Positions 15,717 through 24,255 of a DNA stretch of 64,000 bases are shown here, piece after piece. Source of the stretch: Mycobacterium sp. ITM-2016-00316. GTDB taxonomy: Bacteria > Actinomycetota > Actinomycetes > Mycobacteriales > Mycobacteriaceae. Every line of letters starts with the position of its first letter. Position 1 is the first letter of the stretch. The notes under the pieces are model-generated. The model was not told where the DNA came from. It made no database searches and saw only the letters and a program-made list of their open reading frames with translations. The DNA lies in the NCBI RefSeq assembly GCF_002968335.2, contig NZ_CP134398.1, positions 1,116,001-1,180,000 of the forward strand, read 5' to 3'. A program made the position numbers and the translations under genes.

Positions 15717-16145
15717 ATGACGGAACCGAATCTCGACCCGGCGGTGGACTACCCGCTGAGCGTGCATCGCAGGGACCTGCTGTTCACTCCGACCGGAAAG
15801 TCGATCGACGCCATCACCATGGATGCGGTGATGGCCGGGGACGTGGAGGCGGCCGATCTGCGCATCACCCCTGAGGCGCTCAGGTTGCAGGCCCAGATCG
15901 CCGAGAAGTCCGGCCGGACCCAGATCGGGGCCAACCTTCGTCGCGCCGCGGAGATGACCGTGATCTCGGATGAACGTGTCCTGGAGATCTACAACGCACT
16001 GCGCCCCAACGCGTCCACCAAAGCAGAATTGGACGCCATCGCCGACGAATTGTCGACTCAATACCGGGCCGAACATCTCGCGCAATTGGTGCGGGAAGCG
16101 GCTGATGTCTATGAACGCCGCGATGTGCTCGCGGCCGGCGAATAG
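15717..16145 (+). CDS. Diol/glycerol dehydratase small subunit
   Basis: A 142-residue gamma subunit (PduE/DhaE family) of the AdoCbl-dependent dehydratase. Recognisable stretches are DYPLSVHRRDLLFTPTGKSIDAITMDAVMAG, DLRITPEALRLQAQIAEKSGR and DERVLEIYNALRP. Together with alpha and beta it dehydrates 1,2-diols or glycerol to aldehydes. It comes first in the operon (small-large-medium), unlike the enterobacterial pduCDE order large-medium-small. Twelve bases separate it from the large-subunit gene. Confidence 0.9.
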   Translation: MTEPNLDPAVDYPLSVHRRDLLFTPTGKSIDAITMDAVMAGDVEAADLRITPEALRLQAQIAEKSGRTQIGANLRRAAEMTVISDERVLEIYNALRPNASTKAELDAIADELSTQYRAEHLAQLVREAADVYERRDVLAAGE

Positions 16146-16157
16146 GAGATCGGACCA

Positions 16158-17885
16158 GTGACAGCATCGGCAGTTCCGCAGAATCCTGCGATGGGCAAGG
16201 ACGGTGTCCGCCATTCACATCGCACGATGTTGCTGGAGGATCGTCCGGTCAACCTCGACGGTTTCGTCGAGGAGTGGCCGGAAGTCGGCATGGTCGCGAT
16301 GGACAGCGCATACGACCCGGCGCCGAGCGTCCGCGTCGAGAACGGTGTCATCGTAGAGATGGACGGTATCGCCCGCGCCGACTTCGACTTCATCGACCAG
16401 TTCATCGCGGACAAGGCGATCGATGTGGATACCACCGTGGCATCGATGGCCATCGATGCCGCCGAGATCGCGACAATGATGGTGGATCCCAAGGTGACTC
16501 GGGCCCAGGTCATTGCGGTCACCAAGGGGCTGACCGCGGCCAAGCTGCTCGAGGTGGCCAAGACGATGAACATCGTCGAGATCATGATGGCGATGCAGAA
16601 GATGCGGGCCCGGCGCACCCCGGCCAACCAGGCACACTGCACGAGTGCACGGGACAACCCGGTGCAGGTGGTCTGTGAGGCAGCCGAGGCATCGATCCGT
16701 GGATTCGCGGAAGTCGAGACCACATTGGGCGTGGTGCGTTACGCACCGTTGGTGGCGATGGCCCAGCAGATCGGCAGCCAGGTCGGTACCGGCGGACCGC
16801 TGACCCAGTGCGCACTGGAGGAGGCCACCGAGCTCGATCTGGGTATGCGCGGGATCACCGGCTACGCCGAGACCATCTCGGTGTACGGCACCGAACCGGT
16901 GTTCGTCGACGGTGACGACACCCCGTACTCCAAGGCGTTCCTGGCGTCTGCCTACGCGTCGCGCGGAATCAAGATGCGCTTCACCTCGGGCACCGGATCA
17001 GAGGTGCAGATGGGCAATGCGCAAGGTAAGTCGATGCTGTACTTGGAGATTCGTTGCATATTGATCGCCAAGGGTGCCGGTGTGCAGGGCCTGCAGAACG
17101 GCTCGATCTCGTGCATCGGTGTACCCGGTGCGGTGCCGGCAGGCATCCGTGCGGTGGCGGCGGAGAACCTGATCGCTTCGGCGGTGGACCTGGAGTGTGC
17201 CTCCGGCAACGACCAGTCCTTCTCCCACTCGGCCATGCGGCGCACCGCGCGGTTGATGCCACAGATGATGCCCGGTACCGACTTCGTCTGTTCGGGCTAC
17301 TCCGCGGTTCCCAACTACGACAACATGTTCGCCGGGTCCAACGTGGACAGCGACGATTTCGACGACTTCAACACGATCCAGCGGGATCTGCAGATCGACG
17401 GCGGCCTGCGCCATGTCAAGGAGTCCGAGATCCTGGCGGTACGAACCCGGGCGGCCAAGGCCCTGCAGGCAGTCTTCGCGCACCTCGACCTGCCACCCAT
17501 CAGCGATGCCGAGATCGATGCGGCCGTCTATGCCAACGGGAGCCGGGAGTGCATCCCGCGGGATGTACTGGAGGATCTCAAGGGCGCCCAGCAGGTGATG
17601 GACCGCAATGTGACCGGACTCGACCTGGTCAAGGCGCTGGAGGCCACCGGATTCTCCGATGTCGCGTCCAACCTGTTGACCGTTCTGCGGCAACGTGTTT
17701 CGGGCGACCTCTTGCAGACATCGGCGATCATGACCCGTGATCTGGAGCCGTTGTCGGCGGTCAACGATGCCAATGACTACAACGGGCCCAACACCGGTTA
17801 CCGGCCGTCGGGCGCGCGCTGGGAAGAGATGAAACGGCTGCGCCACGTCACCAGCGCATCGAACCCGGAACAGGAGGTGGAATGA
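16158..17885 (+). CDS. Adenosylcobalamin-dependent diol/glycerol dehydratase large subunit
   Basis: A 575-residue alpha subunit with the TIM-barrel active site, starting at GTG. Residues I recall as catalytic in Klebsiella diol dehydratase are all present with an offset near +17: Gln158 and His160 (NQAH), Glu187 (VETT), Glu238 (YAET), Gln313 (GLQNGS), Asp352 (GNDQ) and Ser379 (CSGYS). Both Ser318 and Gln353, associated with native substrate range, are kept. The enzyme converts 1,2-propanediol to propanal, ethanediol to acetaldehyde and glycerol to 3-hydroxypropanal by a radical route; it is slowly inactivated, hence the reactivase genes. No N-terminal targeting tail for a microcompartment is obvious. 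Confidence 0.95.
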   Translation: MTASAVPQNPAMGKDGVRHSHRTMLLEDRPVNLDGFVEEWPEVGMVAMDSAYDPAPSVRVENGVIVEMDGIARADFDFIDQFIADKAIDVDTTVASMAIDAAEIATMMVDPKVTRAQVIAVTKGLTAAKLLEVAKTMNIVEIMMAMQKMRARRTPANQAHCTSARDNPVQVVCEAAEASIRGFAEVETTLGVVRYAPLVAMAQQIGSQVGTGGPLTQCALEEATELDLGMRGITGYAETISVYGTEPVFVDGDDTPYSKAFLASAYASRGIKMRFTSGTGSEVQMGNAQGKSMLYLEIRCILIAKGAGVQGLQNGSISCIGVPGAVPAGIRAVAAENLIASAVDLECASGNDQSFSHSAMRRTARLMPQMMPGTDFVCSGYSAVPNYDNMFAGSNVDSDDFDDFNTIQRDLQIDGGLRHVKESEILAVRTRAAKALQAVFAHLDLPPISDAEIDAAVYANGSRECIPRDVLEDLKGAQQVMDRNVTGLDLVKALEATGFSDVASNLLTVLRQRVSGDLLQTSAIMTRDLEPLSAVNDANDYNGPNTGYRPSGARWEEMKRLRHVTSASNPEQEVE

Positions 17886-18475
17886 CCATGTCGCCCACAT
17901 TGAACGACGCGCCGCGCACGCTGACCTTCGAGGAGATCGGTCCGGCGCAGCGCGGCACGCGCAGCGATGAGGTGGTGCTGGCCATCTCACCGGCCTTCGC
18001 CGACTTCTTCAGCCAGACCATCGTGGACATCCCGCACGCGGAGGTGGTGCGTCAGATCTTGGCGGGCATCGAGGAGCAGGAGGTCGCTGCTCGCTGTATC
18101 CGAGTCACCCACAGTGCCGACCTGGCGGTGTTGGCGCACACCGCGGCCAAGCTGTCGGGGTCGGGTATCGGAATCGGGATCCTGTCCCGTGGCACCTCGA
18201 TGATCCACCAGCGGGACCTGCCGAGGCTGTCGAGCCTGGAACTGTTTCCGCAGTGTCCGCTGCTGACGTTGGAGACCTATCGCAATATCGGCGCCAACGC
18301 CGCCCAGTACGCGAAAGGGGAGTCCCCGGAGCCGGTTCCGACGCTGAATGACCAGATGGCGCGGCCGCGGTGGCAGGCCAAGGCGGCGCTGTTGCACCTC
18401 AAGGAGACCGAACAGATCCGCAAGGGTGCCAAGCCCGTCGAGGTGGTCGCCAGGTTCTCTGCCGCCGCCGTCTGA
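17882..18475 (+). CDS. Diol/glycerol dehydratase medium subunit
   Basis: A 197-residue beta subunit (PduD/DhaC family) whose ATG overlaps the large-subunit stop (ATGA). Family features include TFEEIGPAQRGTRSDEVVLAISPAFADFF, EVVRQILAGIEEQEVAARCIRV, SGSGIGIGILSRGTSMIHQRDL and ETYRNIGANAAQYAKGESPEPVP. It contributes to the cobalamin-binding face against alpha. The short N-terminus lacks the 30-40 residue extension used for shell encapsulation in enterobacterial PduD, in line with the absence of shell genes. Confidence 0.92.
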   Translation: MTMSPTLNDAPRTLTFEEIGPAQRGTRSDEVVLAISPAFADFFSQTIVDIPHAEVVRQILAGIEEQEVAARCIRVTHSADLAVLAHTAAKLSGSGIGIGILSRGTSMIHQRDLPRLSSLELFPQCPLLTLETYRNIGANAAQYAKGESPEPVPTLNDQMARPRWQAKAALLHLKETEQIRKGAKPVEVVARFSAAAV

Positions 18476-18524
18476 ACTTGGCGCCGGACAATCTCCGAGC
18501 AGGACAAGGAAAGGGGTTCGATCG

Positions 18525-20396
18525 GTGAGTGTGACGGTGGTCGGGGTCGATATCGGCAACTCCACGACCGAGGCCAGCGTCGCCCTCATCGACCGGGACG
18601 GGTCGGTGCGCTACGTCGGCGTCGCCCTGACCCGGACGACCGGGATCAAGGGCACCGTCAAGAACGTCGACGGTGTGGTCACGGCGGTGACCCGCGCCGC
18701 CCAGGACGCCGGGATCCGGCTGGCCGACCTGGATGTGATCCTGCTCAACGAGGCAACACCGGTGATCAGTGGATTGGCGATGGAGACCATCACCGAGACG
18801 ATCATCACCGAGTCGACCATGATCGGCCACGATCCCCGCACGCCGGGAGGCCGGGGGCTCGGCGTCGGCACCATCGTCGACTTCGGGGCCCTTCCCGAGA
18901 CGGAGCCCGGGGATCGCGTGATCGTGGTGGTACCACGGGGTGTCGACTTCGACCTCACCGCGAGCACCCTCAACGCCGCGGTGGAACGCGGGGTCGATGT
19001 CACCGCCGCGATTCTGGGTAACGACGATGCGGTGCTGGTGGCCAACCGGCTGAACCGTCCGATCCCGATCATCGACGAGGTGTCGCGGGTCGACGCGGTG
19101 CCGGTGGGCATGTTGGCGGCGGTGGAGGTGGCCGGACCGGGTCAGTCGATTCGTACCTTGTCCAATGCCTATGGCCTGGCGACCATTTTCGAGCTCGACC
19201 CCGATCAGACCCGGGTGGTCTCCCCGGTGGCGCGGGCGTTGACCGGTAATCGTTCGGCCGTCGTGATCCGCACGCCCTCCGGTGATGTCGAGGACCGGAC
19301 GATTCCGGCCGGGTCCCTGGAGTTCATCGGTGCCGCCAAACGCGGGAGCATCGACGTCTCGCGTGGCGCAGCGGAGATCATGGCCGAGGTGGAAAGGGTC
19401 AGCCCACTGCGCGATGTGCTGGGGGAGTCCGGGACCAACACCGGCGGCATGATCTCCAACGTCCGCCAGAGCATGGCCGATCTGTCCAAGCATGCGTTGG
19501 CCGATGTGCACATCCAGGACCTGCTGGCCATCGACACCCTGGTGCCGCAGGAGGTTCGCGGTGGTGTGGCCGGCGAGGTCGCCCTGGAGAACGCCGTCGC
19601 GCTGGCGGCCATGGTGCGCACCAAGGAGAGCGGTATGCAGGCGGTGGCCTACGCGGTGGCGGCCGCGCTCGCCGACGCCGGTTGCGGGCGGATCGCCGCG
19701 GTGGTGGGAGGGGTGGAGGCCGAGATGGCGGTGCTCGGTGCGCTCACCACGCCGGGCACCGACAAGCCACTCGTCGTGCTGGACATGGGCGGCGGCTCCA
19801 CCGACGCCGCGGTGATCGACAGCGACGGCGCCACCCAGGCGGTGCATCTGGCCGGTGCCGGAGACCTGGTGACCAAACTGATCGATGCCGAGTTGGGTCT
19901 GGACAACCTCGAACTGGCCGAGGAAATCAAACAGTTCCCGCTCGGCAAGGCGGAGAGCTTCTTTCATGTGAGGCTGGAGAACGGTACCGTTCAGTTCTTC
20001 GAGAAGCCATTGTCGCCCAACGCGTTTGCGCGCGTGGTGACGCTGACGGCAACGGGGATGAATCCGATCCCGACCCGGCATTCGCTGGACCGGATCCGCG
20101 CGGTGCGCCGCACGGCCAAGGAGCGCGTGTTCGTCGTGAACGCGCTGCGGGCGCTGCGCGGTATCGCGCCGCACGGTGATCTGCGCCGGATCGGATTCGT
20201 CGTGCTGCTGGGGGGATGTGCACTGGATTTCGAGATTCCCGACCTCATCGCGGATGCTGTGGCTCCCTATGGAATCGTCTGTGGCACAGGGAACGTGCGA
20301 GGTACCGAAGGGCCGCGAAACGCGGTCGCCTCGGGCCTGGTCGCCGCGTATGCCGCGACCCACGGGGCTCCGGACAGGATCTCGGTCGATGCTTGA
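18525..20396 (+). CDS. ddrA: Diol dehydratase reactivase large subunit
   Basis: A 623-residue actin/Hsp70-fold ATPase that exchanges damaged cobalamin from inactivated dehydratase. Motifs: VGVDIGNSTTEASVAL at residue 5 and VVLDMGGGSTDAAVID near residue 420 (phosphate-binding loops), LNEATPVISGLAMETITETIITESTMIGH, and the C-terminal GIVCGTGNVRGTEGPRNAVASGL. Start GTG 18525 is supported by AAGGAAAGGGG. It overlaps the small subunit by 8 bases. Its presence fits use of glycerol or oxygen-exposed cells, where inactivation is frequent. Confidence 0.94.
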   Translation: MSVTVVGVDIGNSTTEASVALIDRDGSVRYVGVALTRTTGIKGTVKNVDGVVTAVTRAAQDAGIRLADLDVILLNEATPVISGLAMETITETIITESTMIGHDPRTPGGRGLGVGTIVDFGALPETEPGDRVIVVVPRGVDFDLTASTLNAAVERGVDVTAAILGNDDAVLVANRLNRPIPIIDEVSRVDAVPVGMLAAVEVAGPGQSIRTLSNAYGLATIFELDPDQTRVVSPVARALTGNRSAVVIRTPSGDVEDRTIPAGSLEFIGAAKRGSIDVSRGAAEIMAEVERVSPLRDVLGESGTNTGGMISNVRQSMADLSKHALADVHIQDLLAIDTLVPQEVRGGVAGEVALENAVALAAMVRTKESGMQAVAYAVAAALADAGCGRIAAVVGGVEAEMAVLGALTTPGTDKPLVVLDMGGGSTDAAVIDSDGATQAVHLAGAGDLVTKLIDAELGLDNLELAEEIKQFPLGKAESFFHVRLENGTVQFFEKPLSPNAFARVVTLTATGMNPIPTRHSLDRIRAVRRTAKERVFVVNALRALRGIAPHGDLRRIGFVVLLGGCALDFEIPDLIADAVAPYGIVCGTGNVRGTEGPRNAVASGLVAAYAATHGAPDRISVDA

Positions 20397-20748
20397 GGGT
20401 GGTCAGCCTGAGAAGCCCGCCATCTTGGTGATCAGCGCCGCGCAATCGGCCATCGAGGTCGAGGTGCTGGCCGGGATCGAGGAGGAGGGGGTGCCCTACG
20501 TCCTGGAGCGGACGACCGGCGATCGGTCTGCCGTCGACCTGGCGCGCCGCGCCGCGGAGAGGTCCTCGTTGGAGGTCGGTGTCGGGGCCGACCGCACGGG
20601 CCGGGTGGCCATCATGCATGCCAAGCTGCCGGAATCGGTTGCCGGATTGTTCAGCGAGGCCCCCGCGACGGCTGCGGTGGCTCGGGTTGCGGGTCACAAT
20701 GCCGCACGCATCGTCGTCGGAATCCCGCTGCGGTCGGCTCCCCGGTGA
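20389..20748 (+). CDS. ddrB: Diol dehydratase reactivase small subunit
   Basis: A 119-residue DdrB/PduH-type protein: PAILVISAAQSAIEVEVLAGIEEEGVPYVLERT, SSLEVGVGADRTGRVAIMHAKLP, AARVAGHNAARIVVGIPL. It resembles the dehydratase beta subunit and swaps with it during reactivation. It starts inside the end of ddrA (8-base overlap), and its stop overlaps the next start (GTGA), a tight coupling that also ties in the unknown downstream gene. Confidence 0.9.
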   Translation: MLEGGQPEKPAILVISAAQSAIEVEVLAGIEEEGVPYVLERTTGDRSAVDLARRAAERSSLEVGVGADRTGRVAIMHAKLPESVAGLFSEAPATAAVARVAGHNAARIVVGIPLRSAPR

Positions 20749-21155
20749 CCGTCGCCCCGGTCGACAACCCGCAACTGCGGGCGCAGATCCTGGACTCGCT
20801 GCGCACCATCGACGATTCGGTCAAGGCGCAGAGCGCCCTGTTGAACGGCTGTTGCGACGCCGAATGGCTCGATGACGACTCCCGGACCTCGGTGCGGTGG
20901 CTGCTGTCGGCGCTGCGCGAGCATCGTCGAAACCTGCGCAAGATGTCGCGGGTGTGGCGCGCGCTGGGCGTCGACGACCACATCGACGGCGAGCTGGTCG
21001 CGGCCACCGCGGATCTGCTCGACGAGCATCGTTCCTTCCGGCCCCATATCGAGCACTGGCGTGCGGCCGCAGTAGCGGGTATCCGTTCGGACCGGTCGCG
21101 GTTCTGGCGCGACATGCTCGATCTCGCCGAGTCGAATCTGCGCAGCGCGAGCTGA
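20745..21155 (+). CDS. Unknown 136-residue protein, last gene of the dehydratase operon
   Basis: Not a family I recognise. It starts at GTG 20745 overlapping the ddrB stop. The sequence is predicted almost wholly helical, with a Cys-Cys pair (LLNGCCDAEWLDDDS) near residue 35, then basic helices (RWLLSALREHRRNLRKMSRVWRALGV) and a Trp/Arg-rich end (HIEHWRAAAVAGIRSDRSRFWRDML). There is no signal peptide or membrane span. Four-base coupling to ddrB suggests it works with the dehydratase or its reactivase, for example as an assembly factor or an encapsulation-independent scaffold; that is inference. Confidence 0.75.
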   Translation: MTVAPVDNPQLRAQILDSLRTIDDSVKAQSALLNGCCDAEWLDDDSRTSVRWLLSALREHRRNLRKMSRVWRALGVDDHIDGELVAATADLLDEHRSFRPHIEHWRAAAVAGIRSDRSRFWRDMLDLAESNLRSAS

Positions 21156-21428
21156 TCCCGCGAATCTGATCGGATTCGTCCAGAAGCGATTCACCGCGGC
21201 CACACGCCGGGCGGAAATGGACATTCTGGGGTGGACACGGCCGCGTTTACGGACGATACTGCTGTATCAAAGGTTGGGAATCAGACCTTTAGGTTGTCTC
21301 GCGGTGAGCAGCCGGACGCGTGAACGTATGACGCCGGTTTCGCGACCGGGTCCAGACCGGCGCACCAGCGCACGGAATATCAAGAGCCCCACAAGAATCT
21401 GATTGCACTGTGAACGAAGGAGTTCCAA
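21156..21428 (+). promoter_or_regulatory. Intergenic region before the ethanolamine operon
   Basis: 273 bases without a convincing gene. It contains a perfect inverted repeat AAAGGT-N10-ACCTTT (21269-21290), a candidate regulator site, and a GAAGGAG ribosome site before GTG 21429. No GCAAC-N6-GCAAC copy was seen, so the permease-eutBC unit may be controlled differently from the dehydratase unit. Confidence 0.4.
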
Positions 21429-22841
21429 GTGGCCGGTGTTGAAGAACACCTCGAGAGTGCGGACTATCTGCAAAAGCGTCAGCTCAAGTCGGGCACCGCG
21501 GGCTGGGTGCTGTTGGCCGGTCTCGGCATCAGCTATGTCATCTCCGGTGATTACTCGGGCTGGAACTTCGGCCTCGCGGAGGGTGGTTTCGGCGGGCTGG
21601 CCATCGCGGCCGTCATCATCGCCGGCATGTACCTGGCGCTGGTGCTGGGCATGGCGGAGCTGTCCTCGGCGCTGCCTGCCGCCGGTGGCGGCTACACCTT
21701 CGCGCGGCGGGCGCTCGGTCCTTGGGGTGGTTTCGCCACCGGCACAGCCATTCTCATCGAGTACGCCATCGCGCCGGCGGCCATCGCCACCTTCATCGGG
21801 GCCTACGTCGAGTCGCTGGGGCTGTTCGGCATCACCGACGGCTGGTGGGTGTACCTGGCCGCGTATCTGATCTTCATCGGTATCCACCTCGCGGGTGTGG
21901 GTGAGGCGCTCAAGGTGATGTTCGTGATCACCGCGATCGCGCTGGTCGGCCTGCTGGTGTTCGCGATCGCCGCCATCGGGCATTTCGACGTCGCCAATCT
22001 CACCGACATGGCCGTCGACGAGACCGCCGCCGGCGCCTCCAGTTGGCTGCCCAACGGCTACATGGGCATCTGGGCGGCCTTCCCGTTCGCCATCTGGTTC
22101 TTCCTCGCGATCGAAGGCGTGCCGCTGGCGGCCGAGGAGACCGCCAACCCGGAGCGGAACGTGCCGCGCGGCATCATCGCCGGCATGGCCGTGCTGCTGG
22201 TCACCTGCGCGACCGTGCTGATCCTCACCACCGGCGCCGGCGGAGCCGACGCGATGTCGAGCTCGGGTAACCCACTCGTGGAGGCGCTGGGCGACGGGAC
22301 AGCCGCCAAGGTCGTCAACTACATCGGCCTCGCCGGTCTGATTGCCAGCTTCTTCTCCATCATCTACGCCTATTCGCGACAGTTGTTCGCGCTGTCGCGG
22401 GCCGGGTACCTGCCCAAGACGCTGTCGGTGACCAACGCGCGCAAGGCACCCTTCCTCGCCTTGCTGGTGCCCGGGATCATCGGGTTCGTGCTCTCCCTGA
22501 CCGGCCAGGGCGCGATGCTGCTGAACATGGCGGTCTTCGGGGCGGCACTGAGCTATGTGCTGATGATGATCAGCCATATCGTGCTGCGCCGCCGCGAACC
22601 GGAGATGCCGCGTCCCTACCGCACCCCGGGCGGCGTCGTGACCACCGGCTTCGCCCTCGTCATCGGCGTGTTCGCTGTCATCGCGACCTTCCTGGTCGAC
22701 CCCGTCGCCGCCGGGTGGTGCCTGGGTGTGTTCGCCGCGTTCATGCTCTATTTCGCGGTGTACAGCCGCCACAAACTGGTGTCGAATTCCCCCGATGAGG
22801 AATTCGCGATGCTCGCGAGAGCGGAGAGCGAGCTCAAGTGA
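21429..22841 (+). CDS. Ethanolamine-type APC permease
   Basis: A 470-residue amino acid/polyamine/organocation transporter with about twelve hydrophobic spans. Typical stretches are GWVLLAGLGISYVISGDYSGWNFGLAEGG near the start, GMAELSSALPAAGGGYTFARRALGPWGG, and IWFFLAIEGVPLAAEETANPERNVPRG. The DYSGWNFG segment is what I associate with ethanolamine permeases (Eat). It immediately precedes eutB with a GTGA overlap, which strongly supports ethanolamine or a similar amino alcohol as substrate. Confidence 0.88.
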   Translation: MAGVEEHLESADYLQKRQLKSGTAGWVLLAGLGISYVISGDYSGWNFGLAEGGFGGLAIAAVIIAGMYLALVLGMAELSSALPAAGGGYTFARRALGPWGGFATGTAILIEYAIAPAAIATFIGAYVESLGLFGITDGWWVYLAAYLIFIGIHLAGVGEALKVMFVITAIALVGLLVFAIAAIGHFDVANLTDMAVDETAAGASSWLPNGYMGIWAAFPFAIWFFLAIEGVPLAAEETANPERNVPRGIIAGMAVLLVTCATVLILTTGAGGADAMSSSGNPLVEALGDGTAAKVVNYIGLAGLIASFFSIIYAYSRQLFALSRAGYLPKTLSVTNARKAPFLALLVPGIIGFVLSLTGQGAMLLNMAVFGAALSYVLMMISHIVLRRREPEMPRPYRTPGGVVTTGFALVIGVFAVIATFLVDPVAAGWCLGVFAAFMLYFAVYSRHKLVSNSPDEEFAMLARAESELK

Positions 22842-24247
22842 TCTACCGGCAGCAGGTCTCGGGCGTCAGCTACGCCTTCGACGGACTCGTGGAGGTGATG
22901 GCCAAGGCCACACCGCTGCGCTCGGGCGACCAACTCGCCGGGTGCGCCGCCGAACACGACGCGGAACGCGCGGCCGCCGCGTGGGTGCTCGCAGACCTGC
23001 CGCTGGACACCTTCCTCAATCAGGACGTTGTCGACTACGACACCGACGAGGTGACCCGGCTGATCATGGACACCCATGACCGCCAGGCCTTTTCGGCGAT
23101 ATCGGGACTGACGGTGGGCGGCCTGCGGGACTGGCTGCTGGAGACCTCCTCGCATGACGACAGCGCCATGCGGATCGCGTCCATCGCCCCGGGGCTGACC
23201 CCCGAGATGGTGGCCGCGGTCAGCAAGATCATGCGCAACCAGGACCTCATCGCGGTCGCGGCGGCCACCACGGTCACCGCGTCGTTCCGCACCACCGTCG
23301 GGCTGCCCGGCACCTTGGCGACCCGGCTGCAGCCCAACCATCCGACCGATGACCCGCGGGGTATCGCGGCCGCCGTGCTGGATGGGCTGTTGCTGGGCTG
23401 CGGGGACGCGGTGATCGGCATCAACCCGGCGACGGATTCCCCGCAGGCCACCGCCGACCTGCTGGTGCTGCTCGATTCCATCCGCACCCGCTACGACATC
23501 CCGGTGCAGTCCTGCGTCTTGTCGCACATCACCACCACCATCGGGCTGATCGAGAGCGGCGCACCGGTCGACCTGGTGTTTCAGTCCATCGCCGGCACCG
23601 AGGGCGCCAACTCCGCCTTCGGCGTGGATATCGCGCTGCTGCGGGAGGGCCGCGAGGCCGCCATGAGCCTGGGGCGGGGGACCGTCGGCGACAACGTGAT
23701 GTACCTGGAGACCGGGCAGGGGTCGGCGCTCAGCTCACACACCCACCTGGGCGTCGGCGGCAAACCGGTCGATCAGCAGACCCTGGAGACGCGGGCCTAT
23801 GCGGTCGCGCGTGATCTGAACCCGCTGCTGGTCAACACCGTCGTCGGCTTCATCGGCCCCGAATACCTGTACGACGGCAAGCAGATCATCCGGGCCGGCC
23901 TCGAAGACCACTTCTGCGGCAAGCTGCTCGGGCTGCCGATGGGCGTCGACGTCTGCTACACCAACCACGCCGAGGCCGACCAGAACGATATGGACACCCT
24001 GCTGACGCTGCTGGCTGCGGCCGGGGCGGCGTTCGTGATCACCGTTCCGGGAGCCGATGACGTGATGCTCGGCTATCAGAGCCTGTCCTTCCACGATGTG
24101 CTGACCACCCGCCGCACCCTGGGGCTGCGGCCGGCGCCGGAGTTCGAGGACTGGCTGCGCAAGGTCGGGATGGTCGACGAGACCGGCCGGCTGACACCGT
24201 TCGATCTGACGCACTCACCGTTGCGTGCGCTCACCTCTGCCACCTGA
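22838..24247 (+). CDS. eutB: Ethanolamine ammonia-lyase large subunit
   Basis: A 469-residue EutB that, with EutC and AdoCbl, splits ethanolamine into acetaldehyde and ammonia. Family landmarks include TRLQPNHPTDDPRGIAAAVLDGLLLGCGDAVIGINPATDS, VQSCVLSHITTTIGLIE, FQSIAGTEGANSAFGV, MYLETGQGSALSSHTHLGVGG and GLPMGVDVCYTNHAEADQND. Start GTG 22838 overlaps the permease stop. The acetaldehyde can be oxidised by the island aldehyde dehydrogenase. No EutA-type reactivase gene follows, unlike enterobacterial eut operons. Confidence 0.95.
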   Translation: MIYRQQVSGVSYAFDGLVEVMAKATPLRSGDQLAGCAAEHDAERAAAAWVLADLPLDTFLNQDVVDYDTDEVTRLIMDTHDRQAFSAISGLTVGGLRDWLLETSSHDDSAMRIASIAPGLTPEMVAAVSKIMRNQDLIAVAAATTVTASFRTTVGLPGTLATRLQPNHPTDDPRGIAAAVLDGLLLGCGDAVIGINPATDSPQATADLLVLLDSIRTRYDIPVQSCVLSHITTTIGLIESGAPVDLVFQSIAGTEGANSAFGVDIALLREGREAAMSLGRGTVGDNVMYLETGQGSALSSHTHLGVGGKPVDQQTLETRAYAVARDLNPLLVNTVVGFIGPEYLYDGKQIIRAGLEDHFCGKLLGLPMGVDVCYTNHAEADQNDMDTLLTLLAAAGAAFVITVPGADDVMLGYQSLSFHDVLTTRRTLGLRPAPEFEDWLRKVGMVDETGRLTPFDLTHSPLRALTSAT

Positions 24248-24255
24248 GGAGCGGC

